Of a DNA stretch of 64,000 nt, positions 1-11,789 are shown one piece after another. The notes beneath the pieces are model-generated. The model saw only the letters and a list, made by a program, of their open reading frames with translations, was not told where the DNA came from and made no database searches. The position numbers and the translations under genes are program-made. This stretch comes from Branchiostoma lanceolatum (taxonomy: Eukaryota; Chordata; Leptocardii; Amphioxiformes; Branchiostomatidae): NCBI RefSeq assembly GCF_035083965.1, contig NC_089724.1, forward strand, positions 14,922,910-14,986,909, given 5' to 3'. Within the stretch, counting starts at the first letter, position 1. Each line of letters begins with the position of its first letter.

Positions 1-114
1 TTTTGAGCCTTTGACTCGAAACATAGGCACAATGACTTTGCCATTCTTTGTATTATAAAGAAGATATGTAAAGTTTAACCAGTATGAAAATGCTGTGGTC
101 TTCCTTTTTTGCAG

Positions 115-3100
115 GTGGGCATTGTCAAGATGGCTAGAGAATGTCAGGTCACAGATAGAAAACAGACAGAAAGAGGGCCAAGCCCAGAAACACTGGGAAA
201 GGGAGATGCTGAGATTGGTAAGCAATATAATATGGAAAGTTTATCTGAATGGTCAACTTTTACCTCTTTTGATTAGTGCAGTCAAAATCTTATATAAGAA
301 TAGAATGAAATTTGGAAATTATATTGACTTAATGATGCAATGTAAAGTTTTTTAAAATTTAAAATTTCTTTTATAAGAAACCTTCTCTCTTTCGTATTTA
401 GGTTTTCCAAACCTGGCATGAGTACTCAGTGATGCATGCTTATAGAAAACAGCAGACAGAGCGGAAAGTTGCAGAGGCAAGGACTAAGTTGGATCAAGGT
501 TTGCTTTCCTTTATTGTTTAATCTATCAATGATCCATTCTGTTTGTTATGCATCTTCTTTTGTTATTATTCAATGGCCACTTAATATGTTCAATGTAGTT
601 TAAAACATGCGATTGCAAATGTACCTGCAGGCTTCATATTTTAGAATAAATGTCATTTACAATGTACATGTACTTCAATCGGACTTGCAGCAAAGCTGAG
701 AAGGATGTTCTCAACATGGGTGCATCATCATCACATGCTGAAGCAGGAACATAGGAAGGAACTGAAAGCAGACAAGCACTACAGACAGCACTGCCTACAG
801 ACACACTACCACACATGGAGACAGTTTGTGGCACTGTGTCTCAGGAAGACAGTATGTACTAAACTTGTATAATCTTATCATGGCATGACTAGGAATGTTT
901 CAATCATTTGTTTCCTCTAGTTGAGGTTTAATCATAGTAACTGTTACAGTTATAATTGTTATCAACAATTTTAGAACATTTATTACCATAGACAAGAATC
1001 CTGTGAAAAATGCATCATGGGATATCTGTTATGATGACATAAAGTTGCCAAGTACATTGTATACTCATGAGGCTTAGCACAGCAATGAAACTCACAATTG
1101 AAAAAAGGTCTGAGAACATTATGTTTGATTCAAATTACATTGTGAGTTACTGTTACAGTACCTTCTTTTTTTCTTTCACACTGTTAAACTGTAAGAGAAA
1201 GAATTTAGGAATAATTTTCAGTCAATGTCTACTATTTCAGAGAATTGTATGTTTCTTTATTGACAGCTTTTGAAGAGGCAATCAGAGTGGCTGTGTAGGA
1301 CTCGAATCACAGCAAAGTTCTTCCTCATCTGGAAATGCCAGGTACAAATCTTTAAATGGATTAGTAATTAACTGCACTGTGACTACAACTTGGCACATGT
1401 ATGTACTCAAAATAAGTGCATCAAATTTGCTTCCGCTGTTGGCATAACTAATGTCAAAATGACAATTCTATGGTTTAAATGACTATTTGTTATCATATTC
1501 TATGATATTTGGTCTCATTTAATGTGTAGGGTCATTCTGCATTTATCATGTGCTTATTTATCATGGATTTAAAGTTAGTAACATTCTATTTCTATCATCC
1601 CTGTCCTTGGTGCTGAACTGCTATCTTACAGTTTAGGACCCCATGGTTTGCTCATTTTAAACTTTTGAAGGGGTTGACTATCTAAAAAATTTCAGTATGG
1701 CTAAGTTGCCACATGTTAGCATATATATGGGTTCTTCGCGAAGAATAGTACATGTATGTGCAAAGGATTGAAAAAAAAATGTTTAGATCAATGTGTCCTT
1801 GGTAGGGTGTGCACTTCCTATGAAGGATGAGCTCTACAGATCTTCGTGCTCGGAGACGGCAGCCTTCTGTGTCTGTGACTGCTGTTGGCTGTCCACATGG
1901 GGTGCCACCCTTGGCCTCACTCTTCTTCCCCTTGCTTCCAGATGTTCCTGATACATCCTCTCTTTTTCTAATTGTGACCTAGGCATTAACAGTGCTATTA
2001 ATGATTGTGCTATTAGTAATTTGGAACATCTTAGCTTTCAAAGTGCATTGTTCTATATTGATTTAGCGGCTGGAGTTAATATCCATCATGTAGGGTGGAC
2101 TTATTTGGCATGGTTTACAGTAATATTCTATGTCAATTATTCCTGTACTTGGTGCTGAATTGGTACCTTATGGTTAAGGCCCCCAAGGCTTGTTCATTTT
2201 TAATTTTTGAAGAAGTTAGAGTTGTGCATGTATTGTATTCAGCTTGTACAGTGTGGAATAATACAGTAACTACATCAGTAGTATTATCATAGTATACTCT
2301 AACTTCTTAACCAAAAGCTTTTCTTTCCTTTAAAATCATGGCACAGTTAAAGCTTGCAAATGAAGAAAGAGAGAAGACCACCCAAGCCCTATGGCACTGG
2401 AGTATCTGTCTCCAGTACAAGACCCTCCAGGCCTGGCTATGGTACACTGCAGAGAGGAGGAGGAAAGCTGACAGGATTGCCGTTGCCATGGAGACCAGGA
2501 GGCGGAGACTGCTGAGGGAGGCCGTGGCCCAGTGGCTGGCTATGGCTGCAGACATGGCAGACATGAGGTCCAAGATGGCTGCACAGAGACAAGCTGATGT
2601 AAGATATTCAGGAACAGTTTTTGGAGAGTGCAGACTTTCACAATGATGGCATTACTGCATCATCATTGGTTTATATTTACAGTAAAATATTAAGGTCTTA
2701 GCTTTTTTTTCCTAAGTTGCATTCTGTACTGTTTACCTTGCATTTTTTTCTGTTGAAATCTAGGTAGCATATGATACTTTCCAGATTGTGCGTAAATGTG
2801 CCATGAGATGGAGGGAGAAGACACTGGCTGGGCGATGTAAAGGTAAGATTTTTGCAGTATTTCAAAATTAGAATTCTTTAATTGCACATTATAATGACCT
2901 AATGTAACAGCAATGATCACTCTTTTTGTACAACATACAATATGTTGTACTTAGCCTTTCTTGTAAACATTCAGAGAGCATCATTTGTGAAGGGCCAAGA
3001 TTGTATCTACAACAAGAAACTGATGCCCATGAAATAGTACATGGGCATCACAGTTTCTTGCTGTAGATACAATATCTCTTCATTTTCTACAGATAAGAGG

Positions 3101-5265
3101 CTCAATAGAGGGGTTAAGACTGTACCAGAACCTGCAGTTAAGGATGCTCCTTCTGTGACCAGACCTACCCCATCAGTAGCCTCTCCTGTAAGACCCACCC
3201 CTGCAGACCATACAAGAGGTATGCAGGCTGTTGACAGGTCAGTAAATGCTGAAGCTATTTACATATTTTGCTTAATGTAATGTTTGATAATTTCAGACAC
3301 TCAGATCTGTGTTCATGTATATATGGATTTGTCACAGTCCTCGAGGAAGGCAATTGTATTACATTGTATCTGACCCATGCATACTGCTTCCGGGCTCACA
3401 GTCACAGTCAAAAACAGCAACACTGGGGATGTGTGGCAATGTTGCATTGTGTATTGAGAATTGCAGAAACACATACATGTACACACAGACAGACAGACAG
3501 GCGGACAAGCCAAAAGCAATACTTTGTTCTCTTGGGGTCAAGTAAGAGTCTCTAACTCAGTGATGTGGAAGAATTCAACTTATATATATATATCAAGATG
3601 GTATATTTTGCTAAATGATGTACATGTATTATCTGTTTTTCACACAGATCTATGGCAGGACCTTATGCTACCAGAAGGGAAAGACCCAAACCACGACATC
3701 CAGACTTCCTGGCAGACTCACTGAAGAGGGAGGGACTTCTTCCCAAGCCACCCAGCAAGATGGACAGGTGGGCCTTTTGGTCCAGTTCTAATAGTCATTT
3801 TCTCTCTGTGTATCTTTTTTACCTGTTAGGGTTCTTAATATGTTTGATTCTATGATGTGATCTGTAAGAAAATAAATATGCTCTACTGTTTTTATTACAG
3901 TATACCGCTTTCCACACCCTACTACACACACGACCAAAACCTGTACCTTCAACAACAGGGGCTTCCTGTTATCCCTACATCCAAACCACAAGTCCCTATT
4001 GCTGCTGCTACATATCCAGCCCGTACAGAGACAGATGAGACACCTCCCCACACCCAGGTCCCTTCAAAGCATCCCACCAGAGACCCCTATGTAGCAGACA
4101 ATACATCTAAGACTCAAACAATAGTGACAGACACAAGGCCCACTCCACATCGTTCTGAAAATGTGGCCAAAGTTCTCAATTCTGAATCCAGACCCAGGCC
4201 TATTGCACCACAGCTAGCTACAAGAACGACCAAACCAGGAAAGGACCAGGTTACACCTAAAATTGCTGGCAATAGAGAGAAGACATTACCCAGCCCTACA
4301 AGAGAGGTCAAACCTTTAAATCCAGTAGTAGGAGAATATGAACTGATTCCTCCGTCAGCTTTTATGGTCCCAAAGGCAGACAGACAACCTGCCAAACAAA
4401 CAAGCCCCAAACATCTCGAAGGAAAGGATGTTAGTCTTTTGCCACCAGCAGTGTTTGAAAGTCCAGAAAAAGAGGACAGAGTTGAAGATGCTGATAGAAG
4501 AAAGGATAGAATTGAGAAGCAGACTTCAGGTGCAGATGGACAGACTGAAAGAGCAGAGGAAAAAGGAGATGGAAGTAGCCATCTACAAAATGGACAGAAA
4601 ACTCTGTTGGAAGAAATGTTGCAAATCAAAGAAGTCATGCAGAAGTACAAAGAGAACAGGAAAAGGCTCAAGTAAGTGTAAACGGGTATATACAATGCTC
4701 TTTCCGTTTCATAAGATTTGTATTATAGTACTTGTTTGGTTTTATAAACTCAGTAATTCAATGCTAATCTTTGAAGTGTCTACTTTTAATGGATTGTAGG
4801 AGGATTGAGCAACAATACAAGCAGCTGTCCTCATGGTTGAAGGAGCAGCAGCATGTGGAGGGCCAGGGTGACGAGGTCCTCCAGCAGGTCAGGTTGGAAC
4901 TGCAGGAGGTAAGTTTTCTTTTCCATGGAGTTGAATGGAACAGTCTCTTTTATTGTACACTTTATGCTTCAGAACTCATAACGTATTGGAATCAGATCCA
5001 TTTTGAATCTAATTGGCATTGATATTTTGGATACTACTGATCATAATAATCAGAATCATTTGACATGATTACATGTCATCAAATCAAACTTGAAGACTTA
5101 AAGACTTAAAATATGAATTCACTCTTTTTTCTGTCACAGATGGAAACAGAGAAGGATGAATTGACCTCAAAACTTCAGGAAGAGAAGCCTACAATAGAGG
5201 CCATGGCAGTCAGGGCACAGGTCATACTTGCCTTGGAAGGAAATTTAGTTACTGTAGTTGAATAG
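115..5265 (+). CDS. SFI1: SFI1-like centrin-binding centriolar protein, 3' part (11 exons; 5' end outside window)
   Basis: Exons: 115-217, 402-498, 691-851, 1267-1341, 2347-2598, 2764-2842, 3093-3237, 3648-3767, 3901-4671, 4800-4908, 5140-5265 (stop TAG). All junctions are GT-AG and the phases agree, giving about 678 residues. The first six exons encode long basic helices with regularly spaced tryptophans (RWALSRW, FQTWHEY, STWVHHHML, HTWRQF, LIWKCQ, LWHWSICL, LQAWLWY, AQWLAM, MRWREK), the pattern of Sfi1 centrin-binding repeats. Exons 7-9 encode a proline-, threonine- and charge-rich segment including KPRHPDFLADSLKREGLL. The last exons form a coiled coil (SSWLKEQQHVEG, then KLQEEKPTIEAMAVRAQVI) that resembles the C-terminal tail of vertebrate SFI1. 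Known role of the family: filamentous centrin scaffold at centrioles and spindle poles. The first exon begins inside a codon, so the N-terminus lies upstream. Read-through at the last exon gives a short tail; a further spliced exon is possible but not needed. Confidence 0.85.
1587..2225 (+). repeat. Pair of diverged direct repeats in an SFI1 intron
   Basis: Two similar segments of roughly 90 bases, about 1587-1680 and 2130-2225, share the order CTTGGTGCTGAA, a T/A-rich stretch, a GG-CCCC block, TTGTTCATTTT-like sequence and TTTTGAAG. Flanking sequence upstream of each (TGTAGGGT ...) also looks alike, so the repeated unit may be nearer 150 bases. A short related piece (TGTCCTTGGTGCTGA) recurs at about 26265. 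Probably an old dispersed repeat; no coding potential seen. Confidence 0.4.
3000..3073 (+). repeat. Near-perfect intronic hairpin, pre-miRNA-sized
   Basis: Arms 3000-3031 and 3040-3073 are reverse complements over 32 positions, with one mismatch and one 2-nt bulge, around an 8-nt loop (AAATAGTA). It lies in an SFI1 intron and ends 19 bases before the 3' splice site of the exon at 3093. The size and bulged stem suit either a small foldback transposon remnant or a pre-miRNA-like hairpin; the sequence cannot decide. Confidence 0.6.
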
Positions 5266-6096
5266 ACATCTCGTGCTTACACGGGTGAACAACAGGACAA
5301 AACCCAAACCCAAAGATGAAACCAGTACAATCTATTAATGCATTATCTATTGTGTACAGTTTGGACATGTATTGATACAGTTCTAGCCTGCCTATTTACT
5401 CTGTTGTGCACTTTCACAACACTCTGTAATAGAGGATACTATAAGATATCATTTGACTGGACAAAATATCTATCATAATCATCTCTATAATGTACTATAT
5501 ACATACATGATGGGCTTTGGTCTGCCTTCTCTCTAAAATCTTTATCTTATGAGCAGTCCATGTAGCCTACATTGTAGTACTACAATGAAGTCGAATTTAC
5601 AGTTCAACTGTTTGATACCATCCACATTTGAATAGATATGTTAGTGATTAGTGTAAGACGTTTAGCAATTATATTCTATGCTACAATATAGATATAGCAA
5701 ATATTTGCATATTGTATAACATGTACATTAATGATTTTAGTTAATACAAGTCTGAATAGAATGTCTGAATGGCTACTACAGAGAGACTCACAGCTTGGCA
5801 TTGTCATGAATCAAACATAAAACATTGTATAAGTAGTATATATTTGATGGTGTAAAAGTTGCAAAAATATGACTATTGTGTGATATTCTATTGTTGTAGT
5901 GGAATTCCTGAACTGAAATTCTGCTTGTAAGCTAAGATTGACACACAAATTATGATGAATCACGATGATAAACTTGTCAGCAATGTAAAGCTAATACATA
6001 TTTACACATTTTCAGGTACTAGTATGAATGTACAAATGACCATGTTAGTTAAAATTCATCTTCTCCTTTGCCCCTCATCGGGAAAATGTCCTACTA
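5266..6096. other. SFI1 3' UTR / convergent intergenic spacer
   Basis: AT-rich sequence between the SFI1 stop codon and the stop codon of the receptor gene on the other strand. It presumably holds both 3' UTRs. I see no coding exon and no clear AATAAA in a decisive position. Confidence 0.5.
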
Positions 6097-9000
6097 CTAC
6101 GCATCAGTTTCATCAAGGAGAGATACACTTTCCTCCTCCTTGGAAAGATGCATCGTTGCCATGCGCTTGGTCAGACCTTTCTCACGTAGGTCATGGTCAA
6201 CCACGTCGTGCTTGTTCTTAAGCTTTTTGTCATCAGTCCAGTTTGGTGCATCCTCAGATGACGGCACATCTACAGGGCTTGGGCTGGTGACTTGTGCTTC
6301 CTCAACAGTTATCCGTTGATCATCACATTTTGTGACTTGCATCCTCTTGGTTGATGCAGCAGCATCAACATGGCTATGTGTATCTTCTATCTGACTGGTG
6401 ATGTTTTCGAAGTGATCAGTATCTAAGCTTGCGTTTGTACCCGGTACTTTGAGAGGTCGGGATGCTGCAGTAGAAGAAGCTTGGGACTCTTGTTTGTATG
6501 TTTGCTTATCCATAGTCTGTTGCTGATGATTCTTCATCATTGCTGCCTCTTCTGGTGCTTCGTCACGGTAGGTTGCATCTTGTTGGACGCTGGGTATGCT
6601 ACTGTCCGTTATCTGCAGCATGTTCCTTGTGTGTTTGGGATGAACGGCACACGGTGCAGCATATGGAGAATAATACCTGTCGTCTGTCAGTCTAGACATT
6701 GCGTTGGGTGTGACAGGGTTGTAGTGTTGGTGTTGATGACGTGTTGTGGGTGTTGAAGCAGCGTCCTCTTCAAACTGTTGAGAAATGATGCCTTCCACAA
6801 GTTGAGATGCATCCGGCCGGCCCATTGGTGGTTCCGACAGCACTTTGCGTAGGGCATGGAGTTGTTGCACCTGTACATATAGTTGAATGACAACTTTTTT
6901 AATTGATTGGTAGATTCCACTAACTACAAATCTAAAAATAAGGCATAGTTATTGTCTGCGCTTGCACACTGTTTGGCCTTATGATTATATCTACGTAAAT
7001 ATTGTTTTAAAGACTGACCTGAGGGAGATGCCCATAGTCCAGCTCAAACAGACTGAGGATCTGGAAGGTTGGGCTCCTCTTGTCGCTGTGTTCTTGAAAC
7101 AGCTGGATGTCGAAGCTGTCCAGTTGCAAATTCAATTCACAGGAGAGCATTCTCCAGTCGTTCCCCTTTGGGTTGCTGGGGTCCAATAGCCGGCAGAGTT
7201 CCTTCCTCACCCATGCAGGCAAGCAGGATGGTCTTTTGGGTCTGACGGCAAAGTCTTGTTTTCGAGGTGCTGGGGGCTAAAGGACCAACAAATAACACAT
7301 GAATTTCTCAATGCTTACATAACTCTGCATTATCAAATAGGTCAGCAGTCAATAAATTTTACCTTCTTTGTCGAAAACAACTCACAGGCATGTGTCGAAA
7401 GATCGTCCAGTAGAATACTTGCACATTTACATCGACGTCACAGCCGCCATGCTGGGTAGTTTAACCTGGAAGTGTCAGACCTAGAAATTGACAAGCGTAT
7501 ATCCCATACTAGTGTTACGATGACTACAGATTAGTCACGTGAGTGCACACACCGTTTGGTATGTACGTATATATCTGCCAATCTTTGTCATATCACTTTG
7601 CACTTACCTCGTCTGTCAAGACTGACACAAAGGTGGTTTGTACATCTTCATTTCCTTCCGGGATGATCTGAAGACGACATCGGAACCTGTTGGAGTCGTG
7701 GCCGTCATCACTGCTTTTCTCCAGTAGGAAGCTGCATTGTTGCACCTCGTCATCGGTGAAGATCCTGCGGCAGTCAATAACCTGTGAAGAGAAATATCGG
7801 CATTAAGATGCAATAAGGCGGTTCACGGTTTGAACTTGGTAAGTTCAGAGGTGAAGGTCCCTACCGTGTAAACTGCTCGTGTGTAGATCATGCTTGATAT
7901 ATGTCCAGACGCGTTTTGTTTATGTCTCAGGGGCTTTCAACTTTTACATGTTATCCAAAATGCGCCACACTGCGAGTACGCTGTTCAAACTGTGAACCAA
8001 CTTATCATTTTGCAGAAATAACCGTAGCTTTTTAAAAGTTGGGAAAGTTTCATGTACTTACTTTCTCCAAACCGTCGACGCTTGCCCACCCTGCTCTGAC
8101 GCTGTCCATTACTACTTGTACTCTAGCCTTTGTGCCGTTCGTCACCGGCACGTACAGTGTCACAGGAGGTCCGTCACATGGTCTGCTTCCACAGGGCTGC
8201 TCCTCCTCGTAGGCAGTCTGAGAAGGATTGGAACGATTTTTTGTTATGGTGAATCAAAATAATGTTAAGAAGGTTAACTTGGACCATGATGCTTTTTCAA
8301 TAGCAGATAGTGCAATGGGGCTGGACCACATAAGCCAAAAGCACTGGGATGGACCCTAACTCCTATCGACAGGTATGCTGGATTCTTTATAGTTCACTTC
8401 CGAAGGCTTCCTCCGCGGTATAATGGATAAGTTGCTGGATGGCTGATGGACAAATTTAGAATTCACAACACGATAAGACATGCCCTGTCTTACTTTTACA
8501 GCTGACTTCAACATTGTGAATTGGCAGTGATTATAGTAAGTACATAACACAGACCATGTACTTATTTCAGAACCACGTACCTGTTTGGCGTCGTTTCTCT
8601 TCTGGCAGAGCCTCACACGCACCATAACGTCACCGCTAGATGTGAGGGTCCAAAAGGGGATGGCGTATAGAGGTTTGTCGGTGCTGTCGTCATTTCCGCT
8701 GTCCCCTTTTGCACCTTCATCGGGACAGGGACTTTCCTCCACTAGGGTGACGCCCGTGAAATGGTCAAGGAACACCACACAGTCTGTCTTCCTCACTATG
8801 GCATAAGCACCGTGGTCTTTCTTCATATCCTCGTATCCTGCCTGTTGTCCTTGATCTGTATTTGTTATGAGTGGGTGTATGAGTTTGCCTTTGGAGACTT
8901 CTCCTGTATGTGGAAAGGATAGGGCCACGCTTTTCTCGAAAGCGATGCCGTGTGGGCTGCATCTGATCACCGGGCTAATCCTTGCCTGCCCCTCCGTCAG

Positions 9001-11652
9001 ATTCGGCTTGTCGCACTCGTCCGAACTGATAGAGATGGTGACTTGTTGTTCTACGCTACTTTTGATCGCACCCGGTGGGATGAAGAGCCTAACGCCCGTG
9101 CCTTCGATGACCAGATGGCCCCCATCTGAGTCGAAGATGCCACTCGCAAGGGACGAGGTGACAACGTTGAGGCGTGGTTGTTGCACCACTTGGATTCCTT
9201 CCACATTTTCTTGGTACGGTGCAATGCTTCTTTCAGTTCCATGGTAAGGTATTTCCTCGTAGACCGGTGTTGGCGATAGGGAATGTTCAATGGCGACCAT
9301 GTGGACTATGGTTGTCTGTGGTTCTGGGATGCTAAGAGATGTGTCTTCAAGTTGCACGTCTGGGACAGGTGGAAGCGGTTCCTTCGCTCGTGTCTGAATC
9401 GCGTGGTAGAGAAACCACGAGTTTTGGTAGATAGGCTCCTCATGACAACATGATATATGAGCGTGTTTTTCGGTGTATGATTCATGGAGAACTGTTGGTA
9501 AGAACAGCTCTGCGGCTGAAGCGCTCCTGTGTACCTTTTGATGGAGAGATGTCTTGGTGTACTTGAAACGAAACAACGTTGAAAAAAATACATGGCGACC
9601 CTTTTCAAACATGCCTGCGAAGAATGTCGCGAGAGTTAGCCTTCTGGTCTTCGTTAGGTTGACATCCTCAACTACCGGGTTGTCTGTATAGGCTTCGGAA
9701 CTACAGACAGTCTGGCAATCGAAGGGTGGATTGTTGTCAAAGCAGGGGCCTTCATCAGCCCGTGTGGTGTCTATTGTTTGGTCGGTCGTACGTGTTTCTT
9801 TGGGAGTGTCATCCAAAGTAACGCACGTTTCATGGTCGTCATTGTTCTCCGGCTCCACGTCTTCATTGACGGTGTCAGAACGATGCTTTGGCGTTGATGT
9901 AGGTGACTCAGGCATGATTGTGGCTTCTTTTTCCATGTAAATGGCGTCGTTGTTGGTCCTTTTGATCGGTAACCTCGACTTTAAAGCTTTCCCAAGTCTA
10001 CGCCAGAACAGGTCTTCTTCTTCTCCTCTGCCTTTCCATTCGATGTATGTTTTTGTTGCCAGCAAATATCGCAGACTTTTTGGCATCGTGTTAACGGGTA
10101 CTTCATCTAGTAGGATGGGAATGATGTACTTTTCCCCAGTGGTGAAATGCCTGTGCTCTGCCATTTGGAGTTCAAACGTGCACCACTCGCTATGAAGAAA
10201 GTTTCCCGAAATCACAACGATAACTTGGCAACTCTGTTCTATAGCGTACACGATGTTTTCAACTATAGTTTCGCCAGGTGCAAAATCACGAAGATGGATA
10301 CAATACTCAACATGAAGCGAGTCTAGATGTGGGAGTAGTGAACGGTGAACCCAATCTGCGTCGTGCGAACTGTAGCAGATGAAGACGTCGTATTTACGGT
10401 CTTCAAGTTCAATGTTTTCGAACGCTTCGATTTTTGAAAAATTAGCCCTTTTTGCTCGTCGATAGAAGATAACTGCTCCAATGGCAAAAATTGCAATTAC
10501 GCAAATTGGAATGAATGCTGTTAACAAAACATTATACTTCAAGTCCTGACCGCAACCACGGATGTCCAACTCAGCAACTTTTGCCTCTGCCACAGATGGT
10601 GGTCGTTGACAAGTCCAGTTCAAAATGTCCGTGTCAACAACTGAGTCATCAACCCACCTAAAGAATGGCGCAGCCCTGCAGCTACAGTCAAAGGGGTTTC
10701 CCCTGAGATGTAATTCATTCAGATTCGGTAAGGCCTTTGTTATGTTTTCCGGCTCAATGTACGATACATCATTTGACCGTAGATCTAGATATGCTAAATT
10801 GGTTAGTCCGTTATATGCCTCACAGCAAAGTTGAAACCTATTGTGGCTGATGTCTAAAGATTTCAGACTTGATGAACCGTGGAATACTGATGTTCGCTGC
10901 ACGTACATGAATTCCCCCGAGTGATTATGTACATTTTGAACTTCAATGAAAAGGCTCTTATCACGAAGAGCATTTCCTGACAAATTCATCGACCAGATAT
11001 TTGATTGAGATCGTAATACGTCTGACCTAAAGTCATAGATTCCATTGTTGCTTAGATCAAGGTGTGTGAGGTTTTCAAGTTGTTGAAATATTCGGTAGGA
11101 TTTTTCTAAGGATAACAGCCTGCCAAGATAATTGTTTCCTAGCTCGAGTTGTTTCAAGGTAGTGCCAACTTCGTCGAGGGCAGAGTCTTCGATGTAGGCG
11201 ATACGATTGAAAGACAGACCAACGTTTTCCAACCAAGACAGACCCGTAAAAAAGCCATTTGCTATCGATGATATGCCGTTGTGATCTAGGTACAGTTCGG
11301 AAAGTTCAGACAGATCCGAAAATGAACCATGCTCGATTGTGCGTATTTGGTTATAAGATAAACTCAGTACCTTTAGACGGGCGAGACCGCTGAAGCTGTC
11401 CCGGGTTAGGAAGAACAGCCGGTTGTGCGCCAGGTCCAAAACCACGACGGAGGAGGAGACGTTGGTCGGCACAGCAGAGAAATTTCTCCGAGAGCAGTCG
11501 GTAGCTAATCCCGTAACATTGTCGGCGTTTGCCTCCCACTCTGTACAACTTGCAGCTGTGGCTTCATCAGGCGTGAGCACAAGTGTAGTACCGGTAACCT
11601 GTCGGACTACCGCAACGAATACGCACAGGAGAAGTACTGGCCGGGTACGCAT
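6097..11652 (-). CDS. Toll-like receptor with LRR-TM-TIR-ZU5-UPA-death architecture
   Basis: Five exons read on the minus strand, all phase 0: 11652-8581, 8217-8062, 7781-7608, 7276-7019, 6870-6097; 1477 residues. Signal peptide 1-21; LRRNT-like cysteines 36 and 53; about ten LRRs 68-320; LRRCT with CxC (323, 325), C348 and C367; eight N-glycosylation sequons; one membrane helix about 374-397. The TIR domain, about 420-556, has box 1 YDVFICYSS, BB loop RDFAPGE with its proline, and box 3 FW. A 280-residue linker follows, then ZU5 from 836 (GGHLVIEGTGVRLFIPPGAI, SPHGIAF), UPA about 995-1134 and a death domain about 1156-1233 (GNDWRMLS, FQILSLFE), then a polar tail. ZU5-UPA-death is the UNC5/PIDD module; LRR-TM-TIR is the Toll module. 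The open frame continues past 8581 to 8356, but GTACGT there is a good donor and the next exon continues the UPA fold. A gene boundary between the two halves is the main alternative. Confidence 0.85.
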
Positions 11653-11718
11653 GGTTCGAGATATTTTCTGCTACTAAGATGCGCAGTTGTGGGGCGATGG
11701 TATGGCTTGGGGAACAAA

Positions 11719-11725
11719 TGACTCA
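11719..11725. promoter_or_regulatory. AP-1 consensus upstream of the Toll-like receptor gene
   Basis: TGACTCA lies 67 bases upstream of the receptor start codon on the flank expected to hold its promoter. Consensus match only; part of a cluster with the kB and CRE-like sites. Confidence 0.4.
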
Positions 11726-11765
11726 TCGAAACAAGGAAGAGTTCCGCTTTTTGTATGGTGTGTCA

Positions 11766-11776
11766 GGGGATTTCCC
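11766..11776. promoter_or_regulatory. NF-kB consensus site upstream of the Toll-like receptor gene
   Basis: GGGGATTTCCC fits the kB consensus GGGRNWYYCC exactly and sits 114 bases upstream of the receptor ATG. Toll-like receptors signal to NF-kB, so a kB site in the receptor's own promoter would suit feedback induction. The transcription start is not known. Confidence 0.5.
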
Positions 11777-11781
11777 TCAAC

Positions 11782-11788
11782 GACGTCA
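11782..11788. promoter_or_regulatory. CRE/ATF-like half-palindrome
   Basis: GACGTCA, seven of the eight bases of the CRE palindrome, five bases beyond the kB site. It is the weakest member of the cluster. Confidence 0.3.
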
Positions 11789-11789
11789 C

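Noticed and set aside
4114..4695. 193-codon minus-strand open frame
   Set aside because: It is antisense to the large SFI1 exon (3901-4671), whose frame, phases and C-terminal family match are convincing.
8356..8580. In-frame extension of the receptor's first exon to a stop at 8356
   Set aside because: GTACGT at 8580 is a strong donor and the next exons continue the UPA fold in the same phase. The 74 extra codons show no family resemblance. Kept only as a possible retained-intron isoform.
8867..9247. Plus-strand open frames opposite the ZU5 region, and others at 9731-10195 and 10625-10834
   Set aside because: Shadows of the receptor coding strand without family motifs.
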